Shown here piece after piece: positions 40,273-50,780 of a DNA stretch of 64,000 bases. The DNA comes from Aphanomyces cochlioides (taxonomy: Eukaryota; Oomycota; Saprolegniomycetes; Saprolegniales; Verrucalvaceae). Under the pieces are notes generated by a model. That model did not search any database. It saw nothing but the letters and a program-made list of their open reading frames with translations, and had not been told where the DNA came from. The DNA lies in assembly GCA_019828595.1 (NCBI GenBank), contig JAHQRK010000045.1:62001-126000 (forward strand), in the 5' to 3' direction. Made by a program: the position numbers and the translations under genes. How positions within the stretch are numbered: the first letter of the stretch is position 1; every line of letters begins with the position of its first letter.

Positions 40273-43200
40273 ATGGAGGCCATCATTGCCAAGTTGGGCA
40301 ACCCGCTCGAAGAAATTCGAGTCCGTGCGCTTCACACTATCCATTCCAAGATATCTTCTGGAATATGGCCATCTCCAGACCTCTTACCTGTAAATATCCA
40401 GCGACTACTCGTCCAGAATTTGGCACCATTGGCCAACGAACACAAGCAAGCAGCAGACATTATTGACCAGATTCAACGAGCGGAATTCAAAACAGCTCCA
40501 GCACCAAGTATTCTAAAGCAGTCTCCTCAAGTACAACAAATTGTTATGCCTAAAATGATCGCCGTGGAGCCAAAACTGAATGCAGCACCTGATGGAATCC
40601 ACAAAGGATGGAAATTTCCACATGTTGAATTGAGCAATGCAGACGACCAAACGCTTTTCGAGTTCGAAGTGAAGCTCAAGATGCATGGAGCTTCAAAAGA
40701 AGGGCTACTTTTATCCAGAGAGTTTGGTGAAACTCTACTCTGTGATTTCCCCACAGAAATTTTTATCCAGCGACCATCCATCCTTGAGTATATTTTGCAT
40801 CTGCTACAAAGTCCTCTTATTGAATTAAGTCAAGATCAAAAGTCGTCATTTGGCGAGTGCTTTTTTGGATATAAAGTGGATGGAGTTGAGACAAGCTTGC
40901 AATTAGTACTTCTTGATCTAATTAAGGCCGTAGCAAGCGGCTTGAAGAACAGCTTTCAACTCCACATGGATGCCACGTATCATACTCAGCTAGCGACTTC
41001 CGACAGAGATGCACTCAGCGCCTCTCAACCTTTTACTTTACACGCGCGTGGGCTTATGTACCCCTGCGTGCGCGCAAACTCTATCGAAATGGAAGATTCG
41101 TGGTCGTACAGCGGTGCAATTTGTCGAATATTTTCATCTTTGGCTTCACTTCTTCAGAGGTCTTGTCTACCAGGTTTGCAAATCATTTGTATTCTGGAGG
41201 ATCTCGTGGACCATTTATGCGACGTTCAAATGACAGCGGATAAAATGGAATCATGGGAAACACAGCGTTTAAAACTTTGTTTTAGCGCGATCTTTAGTGC
41301 TACACCTCATGGTGATCAATTATTTATTAATTCCAAAAATCCCATGGGCTATTATATCTGGCGTTTGGTTCTGCAAATGCTGCGACGAATATCTCCTTCG
41401 AAATCCCAAGACATTATTCCAAGTGCAATGCTCCAGACATTTCAAGAGCTCGTTCTCAATGAGAGTTTATTTGCTTTTGACTCTACTTATCGAGAAGTGC
41501 TGCTACCTTTTGTGATAACTCACGACCCAACAATTGAAACCACTTTGAGAAATAGGCAACATGTCCTTGAATTGATGGAAAATTGGCGATCTTTGGTCCA
41601 GGCTATTAATGATAATGATATCGACGAATCACGGATTCAAGATGCCATCAACATTATGAATATTCTCCATCACATTGATGAGCATGTCGTGATTTTGAAG
41701 GCAGTTGCCAAGATAATTCCAGAAGCTTCAACAGTTCAAGCGAATAAGTTAATCATGAAATTTCTCGAATGGCCTGGCACGATTCATTTTGATTTTCTCG
41801 ATGAAGCACTTCGTCAAGGCAGGACTTCGATTGATGCCTCAGTTGCATTGGCTGTATGTCGATGTTTGGCTCACTATTCTTCTCTTTCAGCATTATGGAG
41901 AATTCTCCATTCCATTTTGCCAAACCTCGAGCCCTCCACTCTTCCATTTTTGCAGCATTGGGCGTACTCAAACATTCCTTCTTCCATTGAGCATCAAGAA
42001 TTGCAATCTGAATTGGCAGCTCGACTGAATTCAATGAATTTAGACCCTTGCGAGAAATTAATCTCCATGGCGCGGTGCCTTCTCCACACTTCACAATATA
42101 TACGACGATCAGCTTCAGTTGGCTTGCTTTCGTCGCTTGTGGATGACGAAACATTTCCTGAACAAAGAGATTGGGTTCTCCATGTCAACAGCACTGACAA
42201 TGATCCATTTGAAAACATTGAAGAGGCCATTCTTCAGCACGCCATGCAGTTCAAGTTACCCCATAAGACAAATCTGCCGAAAAAAAAACTGTCTTCGGTG
42301 ATTTCAAACTTTCAAAAGTACAACACAATTCTCTCATCCGCGACATTGGAGTGGAAGATAAAGGAAACTGTTATACAGCAAGCGATGGAAGCCTTTGATA
42401 ACACTAGCGAAGAGGTTATTACTGGATTGATTGCTTCTGGCGAATTGTGGAACTTGACGAATTGCATTTTCTCGCTATTAGCTGACTCTGATGTCAAGCA
42501 CCACTTTATTCCCTTGCTTTTGCTCCGCGATATTGTTATTTCGGTTCCAAAAGCACGTGATATTATCCGAAATACTCATTACATGCTTCATTGCGTCATG
42601 CCATTCATTTTTGCAGAGAATCTGGACCTTCGAGCTTGTTCATACATTATAATCCTATTTCTGACGTGTAGTTCAGAAGTTTGGGGAAAACTTGAAGGTA
42701 ACAAAATTCCTTCCATGATTCAATCAACTTTTGGTTTGCATTCAAATCGCTGGAGCACGTTTGGGATGCGGTGCTATGATTTTCCTATCAGCAACCCTGA
42801 CTTTAATGGACCTCCAATCACTCAGGCCCGTCAACTGAATTGCAATATTCCAGCGGATTATATCTCGGAAGCGATATCAAGGGTAAATAATGCTGCTTCT
42901 CATAGAGAATATTTGAACAATATCTTTCGACTGATATGGTTGTCTCAATTGGATTTACCGTTAGTTGGAGCTGAAATTTCTAAGCAACTCCATACAAAAT
43001 CATCCTTCTTACGATTTTTGCACACACCTCCTAGTAGCTGGCGTGATGAAATTGCTTTGGTATCTGTATTTGACCTCCTTACTGTCGTTATACCAACTCT
43101 TGAACTGTCCGACCTCATATACATCATGCTCGCTGTTAAATCTTCGTCAAACTCGTTGCTGAAAGGATTGAACACGTCTCAAGGTGGTCGCCTTGAGCGA

Positions 43201-45650
43201 AAAGTCCTCAATGTTTTGCTAGCTCTGTCAGAGCGTCAAGGAATGACGGAATACGTATCAGCTTATTTACTCGAAGAGCAACTCCACGAAACACTTCACA
43301 TGCAGTATGTTAACGGTTCAGATCATGTCTCTCAAGCACTGGTGCTCCACTTAGTACAAAACCTCGTTTCTAAGGATTCTAGTCTTGCCCATTGGTTTTC
43401 ACATGAGCTATTTGATTCTTTAGTCCAAGTCGTCAGTGAATATAGAAGCTCAGACTCTTTCAAGGATAAGAATACTATATCACAAGCGCTCAAGACCCTT
43501 GTGTTAATATTTAGCCATTTTTCATCTGTACCAAAAGCTGAAGTCCCAACTCGCTTTATATTTGACAGAGATTCTCGAATTCGAGCGCTTGGTTATGCCT
43601 CACTACCGGCTAAAGATAAGAATTTAATCGATGTCGCCAAAGATACGCTGTTAAACAGAAGTGAATGCTCTGCAGTCCGAATCGAAGCAGCGAGATATCT
43701 CATGCATCTTTCGAGCGTCGAGCCTGAATACATTCTGAAGCTTCAAACTATCTTACAAGATAATTTCCTATCACCTGGGTTGATTCTTGCGTGTTTGAAT
43801 CTATTTATTCGCTTTAGCAGGAAGGAAATTGAAGTGGGAAAGGTACGCCTGAAAGAGCTGAGAACAAGAGAATTAAAATTTGACTAGTTTGCACCGATTG
43901 AATTTCATAAAAATTTGCAACGTGAAATTTGCCGTCAAGCAACGGGACTTAAAACATCTGAAAAAGACGACAGCAAAGCAAGCTCGACTTTTCAGGTATG
44001 TTAGAAATCCAATATCCATTGGTGACTTTGACATAGACCATTTGGGACCACGCCCACCGTATATCTGCTATGGAATGCTCGAGGAGAATATTCTCTATAC
44101 AGAAGACAAATGACAAATTTGATGTGAGGCTTATTCGAGCATTAAACGACATTTTCTCCCTCGACTGCGATCTTTCAATTGTTGCATATGCCGAATTACT
44201 TGGTGCGGGCTTGGAATATCTTGGTCGAATGATTGACAAATGCACATTGCATGACCTTGGATGTGAAACTCTCGTCAAGAAAATTAAAATAATGGTTGAC
44301 AGTGACGAAACCATCGTGCCAGCGTGCCATTTCCTCCATCTGGTGCGATTATGATTTTGAGCTAACATTTAACATTGTTGGGTAGATTTCTCAACATAAA
44401 ACTTGGAATTCTCTGCTTGGAAATGATGTTGGCAAGACTATTTGTGATCAATTGCTCACAAACATCATCAAGTCGATCTCTACTCAAACACTTCCTGATA
44501 TTGCAAGGGCTCTGCAGAGCATTCTCGAGTGCAACGCGGCGTTTGTAGCTCTGGCCATCGAAAGAAAATTCATAGAGCATTGTTTGGATCGCTTAGTTGG
44601 CCACTTGGCCAACCAAGTGGACGAGTTGGTTTTGTATCTTCGACTGCTTAAAGCTGTCCTTTGCAACAACAATGATGCACAGCTCAAAGCTATGGTACGT
44701 ACTCGATATCTAGCCTTGATTGTGTGTTTCTTCTGTAGGAATTGCATTTACCAAACCGCTTTGCCTCTATGTGGCCGCATATATCAAACCCAGTCGTCCT
44801 GAAGGAATGGTTTGAAGTGTTGTGTAATTTTATCTTCAACAACCTAACGACAAAGCAAGCTTTGATCGGTTCCAATAATCAAACAAGCTGTTTGCAGCAT
44901 ATTCTGAAGCATGCCAGTTCCTTGAAACAACACAGCAGTCTTGCGTTTACTGTTTTGAAGTCGATTGTGCTCAGTGGTGACTGTGTCCAAGCAGCAATTC
45001 GTTACGGCTATGTCTCCAAGTTCATGGGCCTCTTGGCTTCTCAATTGTACAAACGAAGACGTGGAAAAGCTCAAGCACCAATTATCCCGTATGTTCTCGA
45101 TGTGCTCGTTAATATATCTTTTTCAGCGGAAGGTCGTGCTGAAATTTGTCAAAACGAAAGCTTGCGGGATATTCTACAAGATTTATTCGACACACCAGGA
45201 TTGGAACGCCTTGCGACATTATTTTGCCGGAATTTATCCTTCGCCACGATTGCGAAAACGCAACTCGTACAATGGAAAGCGGTCATGCAAACGTTGCTCT
45301 CGCTCTTGGCGCATGATGACAAATTTATTTGCAATTACGCGTCCACCGCCATTTGGTCGATTTTGTACAATAATCAACGCGTGACAAGCTCCGTACTCAC
45401 TGAGCTCAATTCTTTTGCGAAGATCCAGCAAGCTCGTGAATTCTACTCTCAAGGTATTATGCTGTTGGTTCTTTTCAACTGAATTCTAGCATTTGTAGCT
45501 CTTAATTCATCGTCTCTACATGAATCCGATCGAATTTTGCTCCACGAGACTTTGGAAAATCTTGAGCACATTCAGAAATTAATCCAACACTCGAATGACA
45601 ATGCCAAGGACGCCCGGATGTCTATGACTTCGATTTCCATGGGGATGTAG
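40273..45650 (+). CDS. RTTN: Rotatin homologue, centriole/basal-body assembly protein
   Basis: Six exons (40273-43842, 43888-43995, 44037-44342, 44386-44694, 44739-45453, 45499-45650) encode 1719 residues. The N-terminus IIAKLGNPLEEIRVRALHTI matches the conserved rotatin N-terminal domain (IRKLGH.LAEIRERAL in animals). The rest is a long array of helical, armadillo-like repeats, and the C-terminal block (CRNLSFATIAK ... STAIWSILYNNQRV) matches the rotatin C-terminus. Rotatin is needed for centriole elongation and ciliary function, consistent with an organism that makes zoospores. Introns are 41-45 bp and confined to the last third; exon 1 alone is 3570 bp. The gene ends 220 bp before the bactofilin ATG. 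Confidence 0.88.
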
Positions 45651-45870
45651 CATCTGTTGCGTTTTCTGACTGTCATGCCTATAAATATCTGAAGCTTTCA
45701 ACGATTTTCTCCATGTATTTTTAGCTCTGCGTTTCAAAAAAAGATCAAAACTCATCCTCCGTTCAGTCGTCGCCGACACCATAGCGCTTCCACGCGTCAA
45801 GTTTGATTCGTCCAACGTGACGGCGGGAGAAGAAGACGAGCAGCCGATCCCACAGCAGCATTTAAAAGGC

Positions 45871-46479
45871 ATGGCCTCACGACAACAGCAGCAGCAAGCG
45901 CCGCCTCCTAAACCGAAGAGAAATTACCAAGTTGCGAGCGAAGATGACCATGACGTCATGGATCCCGACGAAGGATACGCTGCGCCGCCTATGATGCCAC
46001 GACGAGGACGAAGTACGCGCGCGGCTTCGCAATCGCCACCTTCGTCGCCCCAAGCAGGGCGAACCATGGTCGCTCCATTAAAAACCATTGAAGGCGATGC
46101 GGAAACAACTATTGGCGTTGCGGTTAAGATGAAAGGCGAGCTCTCGTTTGAACGTTTACTGCGCATCGAAGGTGAGTTTGAAGGCAAATTGATCTCGAAA
46201 GGATCGCTTGTCGTTGGCCACAAAGGCTTGCTCAATGGCAACATTGACGGTATGAAAGAAGTTCTCGTTGCGGGTGGCCGTGTCTTGGGCAACATCCAAG
46301 TTGACCGACTTGTGTTGCGAGATAAGGGCCAAATCTTTGGTAATGTCACGGCCAAGAGCGTGCGAATAGATCCTGACTGTATTCTCGTTGGCACGCTCAA
46401 CATCAATCCCCACGCGCCACAGAAAATCAACTTGAAAGGAGAACCGATCGCCGACGAGCCAGCGCCACCAACTTCTTAA
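45871..46479 (+). CDS. Eukaryotic bactofilin (polymer-forming cytoskeletal, DUF583)
   Basis: A single-exon gene of 202 residues. The first ~70 residues are Gln/Pro-rich and disordered. The rest is a regular right-handed beta-helix repeat typical of bactofilins: ETTIGVAVKMKGELSFE, IEGEFEGKLISKGSLVVGH, GLLNGNIDGMKEVLVAGG, VLGNIQVDRLVLRDKGQ and IFGNVTAKSVRIDPDC. Bactofilins self-assemble into non-polar filaments in bacteria; homologues in stramenopiles have been noted. Start MASRQQQQQ is the first ATG in the frame. The open frame extends upstream without an ATG, so an unseen 5' exon is possible. It converges with NFU1, whose stop lies only 7 bp beyond. Confidence 0.9.
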   Translation: MASRQQQQQAPPPKPKRNYQVASEDDHDVMDPDEGYAAPPMMPRRGRSTRAASQSPPSSPQAGRTMVAPLKTIEGDAETTIGVAVKMKGELSFERLLRIEGEFEGKLISKGSLVVGHKGLLNGNIDGMKEVLVAGGRVLGNIQVDRLVLRDKGQIFGNVTAKSVRIDPDCILVGTLNINPHAPQKINLKGEPIADEPAPPTS

Positions 46480-46486
46480 CATCTCT

Positions 46487-47509
46487 TTATATAGACGTAA
46501 TTCCTGCTTTGCGCAATTTTTCTTCCAGTGTTTGGAATTCCTTGTCGTTGATGTCCTTGAGTTCCTCGTCTTCGACTTCTTCAATACCGCGGACTTCAGG
46601 AATGTAATGCATAAGCATATTTTCCACACCGTTTTTCAACGTAATGGAGGAGCTAGGGCAACCTGCGCATGATCCAGCCAGTTGGAGCTTGACAATGCCC
46701 GTCGTTTCGTCGAAACCACTACGAAAATCATTGGAATCTCACTTTCTCTAGTTGAATTACCGGTAGTAAATGTCTCCGCCATCGTCTTGAACCGCGGGAC
46801 GAATGCGCGTTTCTAGCAATTCCTTGATCATAGCGACTACTTCATCATCGTCGTCGAGAATCGTAGTGTCCTATCCATCCATCTTTGTTAATTTCATGAA
46901 GTAATGTCTGGAAAACGAACGGTAATGACTTCTTCGTCGGTCATGATGGGCTTTCCAGACGCATAGTAATCCATGATCGTTCCAAAGATTTGACCACGCA
47001 ACACCTACTCCAGTAATTAAGGAATTGAAGCCATCAGATAGAGAAATGACGTACATCCCAGTCTTCATCGTCGTGCTTCGTAATCGAGATGAAATCCTTG
47101 CCGAAAAAGACACGCACAACGCCAGAGATGGCAAACAAATCCTTGGCCAGCAACGATCGACGCAATTCCGGTCCTTTGGGGGTGAAATCCACACCTGTCG
47201 TGAAGCGTTCATCCAAGACGGGGCGACCGGGCAAAAACTTCAGACTTTGTGGATTAGGCGTTGTCTCGGTTTGGATGAACATTGTGCGGACAGCACCGAC
47301 TACGCCATTACTCGTCAATTTGCTGACCTTGTCATGAGCAATTTACCTGAAAACAACGATGGGCGACGCGATTTCACCACAACTTGCGAGCGAACCAACG
47401 GCAAAGACATGCGTCCAGCCGACTTTAAGCTCATAGAGCGGATCGTTGCATTGCGTGGGAGCACTTTCGGCAATCTCTTGATCGATCTCAACACAGAGTT
47501 CATGGTCAT
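46487..47509 (-). CDS. NFU1: Mitochondrial iron-sulfur scaffold NFU1
   Basis: Five exons (47509-47347, 47299-47055, 47004-46921, 46870-46761, 46718-46487) give 277 residues. Residues 1-55 form an Arg/Ser-rich presequence without acidic residues ([17 protein letters not shown]), typical of a mitochondrial target signal. The Nfu N-terminal domain follows ([20 protein letters not shown]), then the NifU-like C-terminal domain with the cluster-binding pair C218 and C221 ([12 protein letters not shown]). NFU1 passes 4Fe-4S clusters to enzymes such as lipoyl synthase. The 47-bp first intron (47346-47300) restores the frame between the presequence and the Nfu domain; other splice choices give stops. 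The tail is acidic. It shares a divergent promoter with the PX gene. Confidence 0.93.
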
Positions 47510-47684
47510 TCAAGAACACCAGCGAAAATGGACCCATCCGGATAACATAGCCAAGGGTTAAAGGGGTTTCTGGAACATCCGGATATAGCAACGTTATCCG
47601 GGGTCTAGATGAAGAATTCCGGATACGACTTATCCGGACACTAAGTTTTGCGATCTTGGGCAGTTGCGAATTTGCCAGCAAGAG
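47510..47684. promoter_or_regulatory. Divergent promoter with a cluster of CCGGAT elements
   Basis: Five copies of the element lie in 175 bp between the starts of NFU1 and the PX gene: ATCCGGATAAC (47536-47546), ATCCGGATAT (about 47577-47586), GTTATCCGG (from about 47593), TTCCGGATAC (from about 47617) and CTTATCCGGAC (from about 47629). This is the densest cluster beside functional genes in the window. Confidence 0.65.
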
Positions 47685-48755
47685 ATGTTCAAGCTCTTCA
47701 AGAAGCGCGCTGACACGACGCCACCTCCACCGCCAAATCAATCGGAAATGGAAGAAGAAATTCCATCCTCACAGCGTGGAAAGCTCACCGAAGATCTACC
47801 GTCCGATAACGATGTCGTCTGCGTCTTGGCAAATTACGTTGGGGTTCTCGTTCTTCAAGGCGCGACGGAAAAGCGCCAAATTCGATACGCGATGGAAATT
47901 GTATGTCCTGTCTCCCGACGAAAGAGCGAATGTGTGAAGCGATTCAATCAGTACTACGATGTGCGACAGAAGCTTCTACAATACATGAAGCAATCGTGTG
48001 TTTGCCAGAAATGCGCGACGGTCGAACGTACAATTCGCGCGCAGCCCTTTCCTAGCCGCCGTATCTTTACAACGATGGCGCATGTGAAAAGCCGTGGAAT
48101 CCCGCTTGAAGGGTTTCTACAACGCATCATCGACACTGCACTCAACTGGGAAGGCTGCAAGAAAACGCAGCAAGGGTTTGCCGATATTGTGAATCAATTC
48201 ATTGGAGCTCCCGTTGGTGGCTATTCAAAAGCTGATGCGGCCACAACAACATTGGATTTCCGTAGCTCCATTCGTGGGCTCATGGTCGTACGTCATATCG
48301 AGTCTGATGCTCCTCTTAGCGACACCATTCTCCAAGCGTGCAAGAAGGACGAAGAAGAGCACAAAGACGACAGCGACGTTGTTTCCAAACCACCCGAGGA
48401 AACAAAGCCAGCAAGTCATGAAAACTCCACTCCATCCGAGGATGTCAAGCTAGTAAACAGCGAGGTGTTTATTCCACTCGAGGATGAAAAGGCCGGAAAG
48501 AGCGATGTATCCAGTTCACTCGAGGAAGCAAAACCAACAAACACGGACGTCATCAATCCACCCGAGGAAGCAGAGTCAGCCCACGACGACATATGCAGCC
48601 AATCTGAAGAGATCCAACCAGCGAGCGAGGATGGGGCCCCTGTCACTCTCCTTGCTGAGGATATTCCAGCCGAGGAGGTGGAAGCTTCAGTTGAGATTCC
48701 AGCCAAGGCTGACGATGTCATCGTCAAAGACGAGCGCGTCGAGTTTGAGCATTAA
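47685..48755 (+). CDS. PX-domain-like protein with acidic 14-residue repeat tail
   Basis: One exon of 356 residues. After a short Pro-rich leader, residues ~40-160 resemble a phox-homology (PX) domain: VCVLANYVGVLVLQG, CPVSRRKSECVKRFNQYYDV, QPFPSRRIFTTMAHVKSRG and EGFLQRIIDTALNW. PX domains bind phosphoinositides on endosomal membranes; the loop has the FPSRR-type basic patch, but the match is at family level only. The C-terminal third is acidic and contains six tandem copies of a 14-residue motif (48390-48641). Start ATG at 47685 follows a cluster of CCGGAT elements. The function beyond lipid binding is unknown. Confidence 0.7.
   Translation: MFKLFKKRADTTPPPPPNQSEMEEEIPSSQRGKLTEDLPSDNDVVCVLANYVGVLVLQGATEKRQIRYAMEIVCPVSRRKSECVKRFNQYYDVRQKLLQYMKQSCVCQKCATVERTIRAQPFPSRRIFTTMAHVKSRGIPLEGFLQRIIDTALNWEGCKKTQQGFADIVNQFIGAPVGGYSKADAATTTLDFRSSIRGLMVVRHIESDAPLSDTILQACKKDEEEHKDDSDVVSKPPEETKPASHENSTPSEDVKLVNSEVFIPLEDEKAGKSDVSSSLEEAKPTNTDVINPPEEAESAHDDICSQSEEIQPASEDGAPVTLLAEDIPAEEVEASVEIPAKADDVIVKDERVEFEH
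48390..48641 (+). repeat. Six tandem 42-bp coding repeats
   Basis: Six in-frame 14-residue units: PPEETKPASHENST, PSEDVKLVNSEVFI, PLEDEKAGKSDVSS, SLEEAKPTNTDVIN, PPEEAESAHDDICS, QSEEIQPASEDGAP. The pattern is P-x-E-(E/D)-x-K/E followed by a polar segment. Units are diverged in DNA but all exactly 42 bp. Confidence 0.85.
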
Positions 48756-49293
48756 GAACCTCTGCTTTGTCAGCTAATCTGCAGCCTTTCTCTGACATAA
48801 CGAACATAATGGATTGATATTTGCATTGCACTGGAAGAGGATTTACAAATTGTGGGTCGCCATTTTGGTCTTCGAGCAATTGAATTTCAATTGAAGCTTA
48901 AATAACAGTTTAACCCCTTCAACCCCAACATGCATTTTAAAACCAAAGCGTACCAGGTAGACATGTAAAAAGGATTTTTAATGCATGCAATTGAAAGCTT
49001 ATGAATATCTCAAGACAATAGCCGCTTCCACAGCTTGTAGGATACCACAATTCAAATACAGCCCAGTACTTCAAGTGAATCTGGCGATTTTTGAGACATT
49101 GATAGGGCTAAAAGACAAAGGTTAAAATTTTATTTTGATGACAAGAAAATTACGTGGAGTGTGAGGATTGGAACACATAAACATCCTCGAGTTTAAAATG
49201 ATTATACTTCGTTTTCAATACATTCATAAAATGACAAAAATAAGAAAAACTTCATAAGTTCGTTTTTATATCCCCCAAACATAAATTGCCAAG
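48756..49293. other. Intergenic region upstream of SEC22
   Basis: About 540 AT-rich bases with no supported gene. No CCGGAT element is present here, in contrast to several neighbouring promoters. Confidence 0.6.
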
Positions 49294-50189
49294 ATGCCGA
49301 TTCTTACGTTCCTCGCGCGTGTGTCTGATGGAATGCTCTTGGTACCGTCAACAATCGAGAGAAACGACTAAGTGCAAGAATAGGTGGCTTCCATGGAGTC
49401 TGCCGGAGACTACAGCGACAATTTGGACACGTACAAGCAACAAGTAAGACAAAACGTCGTCGATGTCACGATGCATCCGCCACGTGTAGGGCAAACAAAT
49501 CATGAAAAAATTGAACCAAAGATCGCCCGCAAAGTGCAGCATTGACTCTGGAGCTTATGCTTTCCAGTACGTTGAGACTACTATTGCGCTCGTGTGCTGA
49601 TGATGAGGACGATATTAGTTACTTGATTGAAGACGGCATTTGCTACTTGACGTTGTCAGATCGACAATATCCCAAACGCTTGGCCTTTCTCTACTTGGAC
49701 GACATTCACCGAGCATTCGTCGACGAGCTCGCGCGGGATCACGGCGATAGCTGGCGCGATACAGTCACCACAGTTGCCAGACCGTACGCATTCATCAAGT
49801 TTGGTATGTTTGAAGCTCGCGATCGTGAGTTTGAATCGTCGATGTAGACAAAGTGATTCAGAAAAAGCGAAAAGAGTACACGGACCCAAGCTCGTCCCAA
49901 AATGTTTCGAAACTCAACAGTGATCTGACAGACATTCACAACGTCATGCGGCAAAACATTCAAGAAGTGCTCAATCGTGGCGAGGCGATTGACCGTACGT
50001 TTGTGACCCTCTTTCATTTGCTTAAATCGTCTAGGGGTCTCGCAAATTTCATCCAACATTGCCGATCGCTCCAAGGAATTCAAATGGGCGTCCAAGAAAC
50101 TCAGCTTGCAAGCTTTGTACCAAAAGTATGCACCGCTCGCTGCTGTGGGTCTCTTTGTTGTGCTTGTGATTTACTGGAAATTCTTTTAA
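49294..50189 (+). CDS. SEC22: R-SNARE Sec22
   Basis: Six exons (49294-49341, 49384-49443, 49490-49566, 49619-49803, 49848-49994, 50035-50189) give 223 residues. The longin domain starts MPILTFLARVSDGMLLVASM and continues AYAFHYLIEDGICYLTLSDR and FLYLDDIHRAF. The SNARE motif contains DLTDIHNVMRQNIQEVLNRG with the zero-layer Arg, and the C-terminus is a single membrane anchor (AAVGLFVVLVIYWKFF). Sec22 drives fusion in ER-Golgi traffic in both directions. The 48-bp first exon is required to complete the longin strand, and acceptor choice at 49618 restores HYLIEDG. The gene looks intact. Confidence 0.95.
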
Positions 50190-50780
50190 TTCCATGTATT
50201 CATCTTGATTGCTGCACTTTTTGAAAAGTTGAAAACAAGCGATCAATCTCCATGTGGCGACTTTTCTCGCGTTTTCAGCCTGCCTATCGAGTTTGCAACC
50301 CCATTTCCCCGCCATGCTCTTCGCCAAAATCTTGCAGAGAAAGGATCAAGCTCGGTCATTTCGCTGGGAACTTCGAGGGATGGATGCCCTTTCTGCTGTT
50401 AGCGTGGCAAATTCTTGAATGGGGACAACATTAATGTGATGACGACAAAATTATTTATTTTGATCAATATATTTTCCACTAAGACACATTTCAAATGCTT
50501 TACGTCAAGCAATGACTCAGGTCTTTATTGTTGTTGATCGAAATTGAACCCGCTATTGCTTCCCATTCTTTGACGATTTTGGAATCAAGTCGTTGCGCCC
50601 TCGATTTTCGTGTAGTATTTTCTGTCTTTGAGATTGCAACTTGAGATAACAAGTGCACTTTACGTAAAATTTTACTTGACGTAAAGTGTTACATCAGTAA
50701 AAGTGTTACATACAGTAACAATAATAAAATGAAGTTGAATCTACAGTATTTCATTTTTGAGTTTTCTTGCAATCGTCACC
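50190..50780. other. Intergenic region between SEC22 and the SDR gene
   Basis: About 590 bp with no supported gene. Its only notable structure is a perfect 10-bp inverted repeat at 50656-50688 followed by GTGTTACAT/GTGTTACAT direct repeats. Confidence 0.55.
50656..50688. promoter_or_regulatory. Perfect inverted repeat upstream of the SDR gene
   Basis: CACTTTACGT (50656-50665) and ACGTAAAGTG (50679-50688) are perfect reverse complements with a 13-bp spacer, about 95 bp before the ATG at 50781. It could be a dimeric factor-binding site or a small transposon scar. Confidence 0.4.

Noticed and set aside
47025..47561. 178-codon plus-strand frame across NFU1
   Set aside because: It is the antisense shadow of NFU1 exons 1-2, whose protein has a clear targeting sequence and Nfu domains.
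47343..47741. Alternative minus-strand start for NFU1 in another frame
   Set aside because: That frame gives an acidic N-terminus unsuited to mitochondrial import and needs a 24- or 36-bp intron. The frame starting at 47509 gives a typical presequence and a 47-bp intron.
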